Below are positions 23,780 to 51,549 of a stretch of DNA of 64,000 bases, piece after piece (positions within the stretch are counted from its first letter, which is position 1; each line of letters begins with the position of its first letter). The notes under the pieces were generated by a model, which searched no databases, was not told the origin of the DNA, and saw only the letters and a program-made list of their open reading frames with translations. Origin of the DNA: Anagrus nilaparvatae (taxonomy: Eukaryota; Arthropoda; Insecta; Hymenoptera; Mymaridae); NCBI GenBank assembly GCA_022575985.1, contig JAKSXM010000007.1:61658501-61722500 (forward strand), written 5' to 3'. The position numbers and the translations under genes are program-made.

Positions 23780-25742
23780 ATGGTAGTTTGTAAATTTTTT
23801 CAACAAAACAATTGTCGGAATGGGCAGTATTGTAAATTTGAGCATTCATTTGGTAAATAAAATATATAAAAATAATAAAAATATAGGAATAAAATTTTGT
23901 AATAAAATAAAGTTTTAAGGTTATATTTCTTTTTTAGGAAATCGGAGCAAAATTTTTAACAATCCAGAAAAACCTAATATTTGGTACAAGTATTTATATT
24001 TAATTATTGAATTTCATCATAAATATTTTTAAAATTTTATAGTTTGGTGGTTGCGGAAGATGTTGTTGCTGCTGAAAGAGGTGGACAGTGGCTTTTGTCT
24101 TGTTATGGCCCTTTCAAAGAAAAACCTAGTATACCAGAAATGGAGGACTTTTCACCAGAAGAAGTTCGATGGGAAATGTATCAAGCACAAAAAACTGGAA
24201 CAGTTGACCAAGTGGTTGGTAAAAAATAATTTTTATTTAAATTTGGTTTTAATTACTTTTATAATTTTTAGAAACAACAATTTCAACAGTTATGTGAAGC
24301 AATGAAAGTAAAACGAGATGCTCTTAAAAATCCTTCACCAGCTATTGCATCAATACTTGTAAATAATAAAATAATAATTCATATAAATATTTACTTATAT
24401 CTGATTAATTTTTATAATATTTCTTGTTCAGGAAAAATTACAAAATACAGGTTCTGAAACAAATAAATCAAATTTTTTATTTGCCTCGCCACAATTTACA
24501 CCAACAAGCACTACCAGCAATTCAAATATATTTGGTCAAAATACTTTTGGTTCTGCTAATAATTCTTCAAATGTTTTTACTTCTTCTGCATCATCAATAT
24601 TTAATAGACCATCTAATCCGAGCACCAATTCAGTTTTTGGAGCTAAGCCGGTATTTGGTAGTGGAAATGTTTTTGGTGGATCTTCTGCAACTAACGCATC
24701 CATATTTGGTGGGAGCTCATCAGCAACTTCAACAGCTTTTGGAGGAACACAAAATACACAAACTTTTGGTTCTGTAGCCTCACAAAGACCTTCAGTTTTT
24801 GGTGGATCTACAAACCAATCAAGCTTTGGTCAGGCCCCTGTGTTTGGTGGTAATAGCCAAACAAATACTACAAATAATTCTTTTCTTAAACCTCAAACTG
24901 CTCAAAATTCAGTTTTTGGTGGTGGTTCAGTTTTTTCTGCAAATACAAATAATATTTTTGGATCAATTTCAACAAGCAATAATGTTTTTGGCACGGCGGT
25001 TTCTACTCCTACAACAGCAGGAAATTCTGGAGTTTTTGGGCAACAAGCAACTAATGCTAATTTTGCAACACCAGTTTTTGGTGGTTCAGCAAACTATTCT
25101 CAATTACAAAATACATTAGCTTTTAATAATCAATCCACTTTTGGTTCACCAATGATGTCATCACCAAATGTTTTTGGAAATAGTAATACTGCAACTGCTA
25201 CTTTTGGTCCAATGCAACAAAATACAAATGCTTTTTCACCAACACCTGTATCAACAAACACTTTTGGAGCTGTACAAAATTCTCCTTCACATGTTAGTAT
25301 GTCAACTAATAACATTAGTTCACCTTTTGGATCAACTGGTAACACTTTTGGTGGAACAAATGCATTTTCAAATTCATTAAATTTTTCTGCTCAAGATTCA
25401 CAAGGTACAAACAATACTTTTGGAAAATCTCAAGGTTTTGAAAATAGTAATAACCAAACAACATCAATTTTTACTTCAAATACACCAATTACTTCAGTAA
25501 CATCTTTAGCAAATAGTCCATTTCTACAAAATACAAAAATACAAATCCCTAATCCTTTTGGAGTTTCGCCAAGTCAGAACTTAATAAAATCATCTGCTAA
25601 TGTTGCCAATAACGTATGTATAGATGAAACAGCTTTCAGCCTTGAAGAAAATCTTACAGATGATGAAAAAGCTGCTTATAGCTCAGAAAAATTTTCAATG
25701 GGAAAAATTCCAATGAATCCACCAACCAAAGAATTGAGATAA
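23780..25742 (+). CDS. Nup42: Nucleoporin NUP42-like (CCCH zinc finger, FG repeats)
   Basis: NUP42 sits on the cytoplasmic face of the nuclear pore, where it helps mRNA export with Gle1. Exons are 23780-23852, 23938-23983, 24043-24214, 24272-24358 and 24432-25742, giving 562 residues. The N terminus is a CCCH finger (Cys4, Cys12, Cys18, His22 in CKFFQQNNCRNGQYCKFEH). A conserved middle block follows (GGQWLLSCYGPFKEKPSIPE, then EEVRWEMYQAQ). The last exon is a long disordered domain with many FG motifs (VFGGS, TFGS, IFGQ and similar) in Asn/Ser/Thr-rich sequence, then a conserved tail (ENLTDDEKAAYSSEKFSMGK). The donor after exon 3 (GTG/GTTGGT) is weak, but is the only one in phase. A MULE ends 54 bp upstream of the start codon and could affect expression or the N terminus. 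Confidence 0.93.
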
Positions 25743-26374
25743 TTTTAAACTTAAAATTGTGCAAATTTTGTGTTTATAAACATATTAATTTAAGAACTCC
25801 ATAAAAAATAGAAACCTTTTTTTTTCAAAAATTAACTCTTATGTAGAAATTGAATATAAAAATATTGGAAAGTTTCAGCAAAAATATTGCTTATTATAAA
25901 GAAAATTTTTTCTTTTTTAATTTTTCAAATTGTTAAATCAAAATATAAATACATTTTTTTTATCATAAAAATAAGATGTGATAGTTCAAATTCTAAAAAA
26001 TTTTAAATGTATATAATAGAATCATAATTACTAAAACATATTTCTTGTAAATCAGTAAAATATATTTTTTATTTTAATCTCTGTAAATCTGTTAAATTAT
26101 GTTTTATTTAATGTATATAATGTAAATAAAAATATTTATAATACTAATTGTATAACTTTAAAAAAGAAAAAAATGATTATTTTTCATTTTTGTTAAATAT
26201 ATTTTTTGTAATTATGAGAAATAAAATATATTAATAAATAAATTTATTCATAGAATGTAAATTTTATAATCAAAAATTTATTTTTCTTTTATACATGTGT
26301 ATAATTTTTTTCTTGAAAATATTTTTTGCAAACTTTTAAATTTTATTTACATGTTTACATGTTTAAAAAAAATA
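25743..26374. other. Convergent 3' UTR region of Nup42 and the RIOK3-like gene
   Basis: This AT-rich stretch holds both 3' UTRs. A minus-strand AATAAA at 26342-26347 lies 28 bp past the RIOK3-like stop and would serve as its polyadenylation signal. I looked here for RIO kinase domain exons on the minus strand and found none. Confidence 0.6.
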
Positions 26375-27252
26375 TTATTTTGTTTGCGTTTTAGGACGAG
26401 CCTTAGCCTTTTCTCTTGAACAATGGGCATGGCTATGAACTCTTAATGAATTAAAAACATTATTATTTAGTTTAACATCAAATCCTCCAGTATCACCAGT
26501 TTCAATACCTGGAGGAAATTCTAAAACTCTGCATGCATTAATTCTTGAATTCATTAATATATCATGTTTTGTAACTATTTGTGATTCTTCACCTTCTCCT
26601 ACTTTTTTATACCCACAGCGACGAATTGATGCATAATCTTTCTCTATGCTCTAAATTAAAACATAAATTATTATACATTTTGTTTGTAGAACTTATAAAG
26701 CAAAACTTACAACAAATCGATCAAAGTCTCTGTTTTCATCATCTACATCTTTTTTTGGTTCTTCAGGATCTTTAGAACCAATTCTATAGTTTAATAGAGA
26801 AATATTAACTGAAAAAAAAAAGATTTATGTTAGCAAAAATAATAAATACAATTGAATTGAAAAAAAATTTGTATTAACCTTTGGAGCCTCGATTAAATTT
26901 GTCTTCTGTTCTTTTGAGCTCTAGATCATGCTCTTGATCAAATTGTGCCTGAAGTAAATGAGCAATTGTTTTGTCACTTTCTGTTTGGTCAATTTCAATT
27001 AAGGGAGGATCATCTACTATTTCTTTACTTTGTACTTCAGTTTCATTTATAAGCTTTTTAAACTCTCTAAAAATAAATTTGATTATTATTTAGCATGTAT
27101 AATAGTTTTTGGAAATAATATAAATAAAAATAATAATTTTACAAAAATAAATATACAAACTTTTCTTGTAAACTGCTGGCAAGTTGTTCTGATGTTATAG
27201 CATCAAAACTAGTATTCTCTTCAAATTGCTCTAATTTTTTCCAAGCAGACAT
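26375..27252 (-). CDS. RIOK3-like protein lacking the kinase domain
   Basis: Four exons (27161-27252, 26879-27066, 26711-26808, 26375-26650) give 217 residues with matching phases. The sequence follows the N-terminal region of RIO kinase 3: an acidic block with SDKTIAHLLQAQFDQEHDLE, then DKFNRGSKVNISLLNYR, then IVTKHDILMNSRIN and FPPGIETGDTGGFDVKLNNN, ending in VFNSLRVHSHAHCSREKAK. In RIOK3 proteins of about 520 residues this region is followed by the RIO kinase domain. Here a TAA comes about ten codons later, and no kinase exons lie downstream before Nup42. Introns argue against a retrocopy. It may be a truncated paralogue, or a short gene conserved in this lineage; loss of the kinase half would leave only a binding module. 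Confidence 0.75.
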
Positions 27253-28253
27253 TTTAAAAATATGTAAAAGTATTTGTTAATATAAAATTAAATAATATTG
27301 TTTTGAAAAAATTATATTATTAGACTAGGTAAAATCACTTCTTAAATTTAATTATATAATTTTAATAAACTAACAGATGATACACTTATTCGATTCTAAA
27401 AACAATATCACAAATTAACTTAGTTATTAATTAAGTTTATTTACAACAATAACAAAAAAATATTAATATATATATTTTTTTTTACTTTTTGGTTACACAC
27501 ACTTGCACATTTCACTCTAATTAACATAAAAAATTTAAATTTCCCTAGGTTTTAACTTACTTCACTTTTCTAGGTACGTTTACAAGTATCAATTTCGTTA
27601 ACAGACCTGTCACACTGCAAAATAAAATAAAAATGAAAATAATAAAATAAAAAAAGTTCGTGGTATGGGAGAAACTATTATTTTGTCAATAATCAAATAA
27701 AATGAAGACGAAAAATGAAAATTTATTAACTAAAAACCATGTGAAATTAATAAATTATTATAATTTTAATTTAATTATTAATACGCAAATAAATAAATTT
27801 TCGAAAGCGCGGTTTCCCCCTCCATGGATACATACCAACTTAAAAAAGTTTTTAAAAAAAATCTCTGCTTATATTATTATTTACAAAAAAAAAAAAAAAC
27901 AACTAATCATTGTTTGCTGTTTATTGAATAATAATGAATTTAAGAATTAATTCATAACTATATATAGTTTACGATACTTTATTAATTACCTAATCAGTAA
28001 ATTTTTTATATTATACATATATTATTATATAAACAAATTTTATTATATGATAATTATTATATTACTATGCACTATCACCAAAAGTTAATTGAGAAACAAT
28101 ACATTGATAATGTCAAACAAAAATTATTAGGTCTTACATTTTGCAGAAAATAAAATAAGTGAATTATTAAAATTAACTTTGTGATTTATTATGACTGAAT
28201 ACTGATGCATAAAACCATTTCAAGTTATTGAATTTTTAAATGAATGCAATGAA
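27253..28253. other. Divergent promoter region between the RIOK3-like gene and SNX24
   Basis: About 1 kb lies between two start codons pointing apart. It must hold both promoters, but no specific element can be named. The open frame at 27702-27950 is low-complexity and not supported as a gene. Confidence 0.55.
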
Positions 28254-29022
28254 ATGTATCAAGTTTTTATTAAAGGATATAGGTTGATGAATTTACCACA
28301 AGGAAAACCATATTACATTTATGATGTTGAAATGATCAATTTAAATAATGGTGCAAGATATCTTACAGAAAAAAGATACAGCGAATTTAATAATTTGCAT
28401 CGAATGGTAATTTTTTTGTTGTCATATTATTTATTTTACTTTAATTAATTTTTAAAAACTCCACTTCAAAATGATCAGTTTATACTGATGCAGAAAAATA
28501 TATTGTTGTTACTTAAATATTTTATGGTTCTGTACATATCATTGAAATTTGTTATTTATATTAAAATTTAAGCTGATAATAGTATTTTTTTAATACAGTT
28601 AAAAAAAGATTACCATACTGCTCCATTTCCACCTAAGCGAGTAAGAAACACCAATCCCAAAGTTCTAGAACACAGACGAGTAGCTTTAGAATTATACATG
28701 CAAAAAATGTTAAGATTAACAAGTACAAAACAGCAAGTCTTAAACTTCTTAGGCATTAATGAAGATAATTTAAATAATCGTCATAGGTATTAATAAATAT
28801 ATCAATTTTTATTACTCTAAATGAATAAGTTTTAATAAAATTTTTATCTGCTTTAATAGAAGTCATTGTGATTTTGGAGATTATAAAAATGGACCAATTC
28901 CTGCACTAGAGCATCATCCAGTACTGACCTATCAATGTGATCCATACGTTAAAATAAATAATACAGCAACACTGCCTGATATAGTAACAAATGGTGTTCT
29001 TTTAGGCATTTACAAATCTTAA
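28254..29022 (+). CDS. SNX24: Sorting nexin 24-like PX-domain protein
   Basis: Small PX-only sorting nexins bind phosphoinositides on endosomal membranes. Three exons (28254-28406, 28599-28786, 28860-29022) encode 167 residues, close to the 169 of vertebrate SNX24. The PX domain fills the first two exons and shows the lipid-binding EKRYSEFNNLH motif, the proline-rich PFPPKRVRN loop and PKVLEHRRVALELYMQKML. The C-terminal part (VLTYQCDPYV, then VTNGVLLGIYKS) matches the SNX22/SNX24 tail, which separates it from other PX proteins. The ATG at 28254 is the first in its frame after an upstream TGA. SNX22 is the alternative name; length and tail favour SNX24. No defects are seen. Confidence 0.88.
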
Positions 29023-32000
29023 TTGTGATAACTTTATTAGAAGAGAATTTAAGTTTTTATATAAATCATTTACATAATTTTAAAAATAAAATATTAATCA
29101 CATTTATTTAAATATTGAAAATGATGATAAGTGAATGCTTTTATTGTAAGCTTTTTACAGATTTCATTATGTAAGCTACAAAAAGCCCAAGCTTTTATTT
29201 GTGCCAAATTGGAAGTATATGATTGATTTTTCATGATTAGTTTGATATTTTTATAAAGAACAATGTATTTTAATATTTAAAAATACTCATTTTAATTATT
29301 ATGATTGGTAAATTGCATGCAACTTTATTTATTATTATTATTATTAGCAATTGATGTAGTACAACAATTAATAACTATTATAGTACAATTTTGATTATAC
29401 AAATATATTTCTAAAAAATTTAATTGTCTTTTATTTAAAAAATTATGTATCCCATATTATATAGAAAAAAGCATAAGCAAAAGGTAAAATTTTTTTTTAG
29501 GTATTTACTTTATAGTCAGAAAAAATAAAGAAAAAATAAAGATTTATATGGTTTACATTTTTTATTATAAAATTTGTAAAAATACTGAATATTATGAATA
29601 ACTAGTTAATTTGATTGTTTTTTGACTCTAACTTGTCCTTTTTTGGTCCTCTTATACGTCTTGTATAACAACTTTATAAAAAGTAAATCTTCAAGGTAAA
29701 ACAAAGGGGGTCATTGGATAATTTCTTCAACTAAAAAATCTTCTGTCAAAAATACATATATTTGGGTAATACTAGTTTTGCCAATTTTTGAGTTTTAGCA
29801 GTAACAATATATAGGTATCAATAAAATTTATCTAGTAAATTATTCTGCTTTCTTATGTTCCTTGTAAATTTCATCAATAACATTAAATAAAAAAATAAAA
29901 GTTTTTTCCATTTAGATTTTCTAAAAATCTTTTATCTTTTTTAAAAACATATTTTATTGAATACTTTTGCGTTGAATCAAATAAAATTATAAAGAATTGA
30001 AACAATTCTGGGTTTATGAATGAAATTATTTATGACAGTAAAATTAGTTTATGTTTTTGAAATATTTTGAATTTCTTATAAGTATTTCACTTAAAAGTTA
30101 TGAAAATTTTGTGCAAATAATACCAAAATCTGAAAATCCTAATCACCTTGAGTTATGAAAAATATGTTGCAGGTACAAATAAATTCTCAAATATAAATAT
30201 TTTAAAGATTTTATAAAATCATTGTTTGGTTTTATCTAAATTAGGATATGAAAAGGAATAATATATTGTAAAAAATAAATGAACAAATAATTTTTATTAT
30301 TTAGAAGTGCATATATTTTGCTAAATTTTCTTTTTTTTTTTTTATTTATAATTAAAAAAATGCATTTTTTGTTTTGTTTTTTATGAGCTGAAAAGAGGAG
30401 TATTTACAGAGTTTTTCATATAAAAAATTTATTTTTTATTATTAAACGCGTGACTTATATGAAATACCATTTTTTTGTTATTATTATAATTATTATTTTT
30501 TTTGTTTTTCGCATTACATAATTATTATTTAATATACGCTCATATAAATCAACGATATATATTTTTATTGACATAATTATATATAATTAATTTAATTAGT
30601 ATATTTTTTTAAAATCTTTTACAGTACGAATAATAGCTATAAATACCTATAAATTAATTTTTATTATCTACAAATTTTTTCTTCTTTTTTGTTTTCTTAT
30701 AATTGTTATAAATTTAATTTAATTAATTATATTTTAATAATATTTGTATACTTTTTTGTTTTGTTTGTTTGTTTTTTTAATTAAAGAAAACAAAAATTGT
30801 TATTTTATTTATTATTATTATTATATTTATTGGCAGTCCTGTCATATTTTATATGGAATGTTTTATATATATATATTTTATTAATATTTTTTATGTTATT
30901 TTTGATAAATTTTTTCATTCAAAAGTATTAAAAAAAAAAAATTGTTTGTAGAATATGTGGGCGATTCAAAATGAAATTGGGTTAAAGATTGAGTGAAAAT
31001 ATGAAATTTTGAAAAATTTTAATTGGCTAGTTTTCATTACGTTCAAAAGTCATGAATGTCAGCTTTCAAATTCTGGGTAGACCTAATTTGTATCCTTCAT
31101 TTTTTACGCTCCTCATATTGAAAGCTAAAAAAAAACTTCGAAAATTTGCCTTTGAATTTAAATTTCGGCCATTTATTTTTGAGTAAAAATTTGGAAAATA
31201 AGGAATTAGCAAAAATCAATTTTTCTGAAAATTCTAATTTAAAAATTTTTTTTAAGTCAACTTTCAAAGTTTTGTTTTTCTGTGTACCAAAGCCTAAAGA
31301 GAAAACAAAAATCTTCTAAAATTCGTTCAAGATCTTTCTGCATGCTTGAAGTTTTCATTAAGAATAGTCTAACCAAATTTAATTGCTTGAAAAATTTATT
31401 TCATGCTGTGTATAAACGCGCTATTTAAAAAAGGCAATTATTTAAATTTCAAGTGATTTTTAGCGCCAAATTTGTTATCAGTAATTTTTAACTAAACGTT
31501 TAAAACAGCTGCTGTTTAAAACCAATGAAAAATAAAATTTTAAAAGATAATTTGCTTAGTGTCCCATATTTTCTCATACTGAACCCGAAAAGATTAGTTT
31601 TCTCAGAATCTCAAATTTTTATCTAATCATTAAAACATTTTCATATAGAATCGCTCATATATATAAATAAAAATTTTAATGTCATGTATTAAATCATTTA
31701 ATTTTAAATAAAGATATAAAAAATAACAAAAAAAAAAATAAAAAAATTATAACACAAACAAAAATTTAATTTTATAATTTCAATATATATACCTTTTTAT
31801 GCAATTAATCAAAAATATTTCATATATATAATTATTTTTATTATAAATATATATATATATATATAAGCATATACATTTTTAATTTAATTATTGTTATCGT
31901 TTTTTTTTAAATTCTAAATAATACAATGAAATAAATAAAAAATATACTTATGAAGCATCTATATATATATATATTTTTTAATTTTATGCTATACATTTTT

Positions 32001-34592
32001 ATTATTATCCTATTTATTTATATATAAATTTATATATATTTTCAAAAAAATAAATCAAAAGTTTTCGGTATAACAAAAATTTTTAAACAGAATTTTTTTT
32101 GTTTTATTATTTTATTAAATTCTATATCTTTTTATACATTTTTATTTAATGTTAGAGTAATTTTTAATATTTATATATGGAATATTTCATGTTAAATCAG
32201 TTGTTTTAGATTTTTTTGGAAATTTTAACTCAACATTTATTTTAAGATTTTTCAGAATTTTTATAGATGAGGTTCTTTCTTTGAGCAAACTAAAATAATG
32301 ATTTTAAGTAGAAAAATAGACCTAAAAACTTGTAGATTTTTGTAATTTTAAAACCAAAATATTAAATACAACTGAATTCACATGAAATCCCAAAATTTAT
32401 AATTTCAATCCTTAGGATTTCTCCTTCATTTAAAATTGCAAAATTCTAAAAAATTAATTTTTTACATAAAATATCGATAATAAAAATAATAATAAAAAGC
32501 ATATATATACCTTATAATTATAAATTTTTTCTTTATTTTACAGTAGAATATATAGAATTTTTTATTTCAAAAGAAATATATATATAACATCATTATTATT
32601 ATTATATATCAGTCATTCGCACTTTTGACATTATTTATTTTGCGCATATTTTGTCATGTCATTTTTATTATTTATTTATAATCTAAAAAACTATATTTAA
32701 TTTATGTATTTTATATAATATTTACAAAATTTTCCTCTTTTTTTATTATTATTATTTTATATTTTTCTACAAAATAATTACTATAATTTATAATACTTTA
32801 ATATATATAAAAAAATTTTTAAATATTAATTTGCCTTTTTTTTTTTGTTTTTCAGTTTGTAATACTTAAAGTAAATAATAAAAAATATAATTTTTTAAAA
32901 TATTTTAATGGAAAATTATTTGTATATTAGGCTGGCATCTATTTTAAAAAATGTTTTTTTTTAATTGAATTTTTAGGGTATAACCAAAATATTAGCTTAA
33001 TTACTTAAAGTTCTTATAAAGGACCTAAAAGTTTTTTTAGAAACTCAAATACTTTTTTGAAACTTTTGAAAATTGAATCTTATGAACATTGATAGAAATT
33101 ACGATTGAAAGTAACTTTTTAAAATAACTGCCAGTCTAATATACACTGTAAAAATTTTTGTCCAGATAATTACTATCTGATTAGTAAATTTACTTTCCAA
33201 ATAGTAATTTTATTACCCAGATAGTAATAATTACCTGGACAAAAATTTTCACAGTGTACATAAATTTTTAGTATACAATAATAATAACTTACAAATAATT
33301 TTTTGAGACCATAATCCACTTTAAAAAAAATTAATATTCGCACAAATAATCAATAATTTTCATTTATACTTTTTTTTTCTATAAATAAATTTATCTTTTG
33401 TATTTAATTTTTAAAAAAATAAAGAGTATTTTTTTTTCTCGTTTAGTCTATTCACGTATACATCAGTCACACACATACAATTAAAATGAGTTAATAATGT
33501 AATATTATTGGCATATACTTAATTAATTTTCAGCATTTTTTTTTTTTTTTTAAATTTTATTTGTCAGTTACCAATGAAAGAATATTTTATTTCAATAATT
33601 TGCATTAATCTCATTGGTTCCTCAGTATTTTAAATTGCAGTTTTATATATCACATAAGCGAAAAAAAATTTTTTTTACAAAATCGTTTTTTAATATGTAA
33701 ATTTTTATCTCATAAAACGTTTCTAACATTCAAAAAAAAATATTAATACTTTTTTTATTAAAAAATACATTCGGTGCTGTAAAAAATAATCGTTTATTTT
33801 TATAAAATTTAAAATACGATTACTTTTTTGTCCTAAAAATTAGACAGCCAACAAGTGCGTTTAACAAATTAGTTTTTTTAAAAAAAGCATATTTTTATCA
33901 TTCACATACTCAAAAAAACATCTACAAATATTTATTTTTTTCGTCCTTCCTAAAAATGAGGCACTCTTTGTCTAGATCCTCACTTACATACTTTTTTACA
34001 TTATTTTTAAAATTTGAGAAAAATTTGCTAATAAATATGCAATATTTTTTTTTATATATTTATAAGAGAAAAAGGCACGCCCTGACTGCTGCAAATTTAT
34101 AAAATAATTAAATTTTTTTTCTTCAATTTTTCTAAGCACCTTAAACTACTTAATTTTTTATATCAGGCCACTACAAAGAGAAATATACAATTATCGTACT
34201 ATATTTTATAATAAAACCTTATCACATTTTTATTATTTATAGTAAAACATGTTTCTATCTAATTCTAGATTCTTATATTTCCCCCTTTTTAAATCTCATT
34301 TTTTTCTTTACACAAAGTCTTTAACAAGCTTTTATTATTTAAATATCGAGCATTAATTTTTTTTTAATTAGTCAATAATTTACAGTAAAAAAAAATTGTC
34401 CACTCTCTAAATTCACTTTTAGCACAAATTAACCAATAAAAGCAAAAAATTAAAATCTGTACATAATATCTGGAAGTATGTAATAACCTGGTACTTTTTG
34501 AATAATTGATAATAGCAACAATGATAATAATAATAATAATAGCTACAACAACAATAATAACAATAGATGAAAAAATTAAATTTCATGGCCTA
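29023..34592. other. Long AT-rich convergent region between SNX24 and Sema1a
   Basis: These 5.6 kb contain no recognisable exon on either strand. They should include the SNX24 3' UTR and probably a long Sema1a 3' UTR. A weak inverted pair containing GCGATTC (about 30955-30980 and 31635-31661) may bound a 0.7-kb insertion. A clear 117-bp palindromic MITE lies at 33142-33258. The rest is poly-A/T and TA-rich sequence. Confidence 0.5.
33142..33258. mobile_element. 117-bp palindromic MITE-like insertion
   Basis: The ends are TACACTGTAAAAATTTTTGT and its near-exact reverse complement. The inner arms continue with GTCCAGATAATTACTATCTG against CAGATAGTAATAATTACCTG. The element is almost entirely stem and has no coding potential. 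A smaller hairpin with similar ends is at 36167-36232. Confidence 0.7.
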
Positions 34593-50669
<16,077 letters not shown>

Positions 50670-51549
50670 CTAAAAACAGAAAAATATAAATTTTTATCAA
50701 TAATTTAATTTATGTGTGATAAGAATAAAATATAAATTCCAAGTATTTTAAAATAATTAATTATTTTTCAATAATTATATTAGTACATCCTTATATTAAT
50801 AATTATTATAAATTGAATTAATTTTACTATTTTTTTTCAATCTTTAATTAAGTTAAGAATTTTTCTTTTCATATTTATAGATAATTGAATTAGAAAAAAT
50901 AAATATTTTCTTTTATATATGCATAATTGATTTTATAAAGAAATACCTATGTATGAAATAATTTCTCATTTTAAGTTTTCTAGAACAAAAATTTATTTTC
51001 ATTTTAAAATAAATATAAAATAACATTAATTATCCTTAAGATTTTTCTAAACTTAATTAAATAAAGAAAAGTGTACATAAATTATTATCCCCTTAAATTT
51101 TCAAAAGGTCTACCCACAGTCGAGACATAATTTATAAATGAAAATTGTCTCTTAAAAAAATTTATATATATTTAAAAGAAGTACCTACTACTGTACTATT
51201 GTTTTGCTTATAAAAAAAAGAAAAACCACAATTTTCTTAGTTAAAATATATATTAAAGAAGAAATAAAGCATCCTCTCTCTTGTATCCTATATATACCCT
51301 TATAATTTATGTTTAAAAACACTTATTGTTATCGTTCCTTTTTTTTTTCGAAGCTAAAATTTTTTTTGTTATATTGTTGGATTAAATGTTTTTTATTTAC
51401 TTAATAATTGTCTTTTTATTCAAAAACAATATTTATTTTTCTATTCACGTTATTGTCATTTTTTTTATGTAAGAGTACATAATGAAAAAATATTGAATTG
51501 TGTAGCCAATGTTATTTTATAGTGTATTGATTAAAAAATTAAGCTCTTA

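Noticed and set aside
24424..25119. Leucine- and glutamine-rich open frames overlapping Nup42
   Set aside because: They are other-frame readings of the FG-repeat exon.
30955..31661. Possible 0.7-kb element with GCGATTC-containing ends
   Set aside because: The end match is short and imperfect and no target duplication is visible; mentioned only within the intergenic entry.
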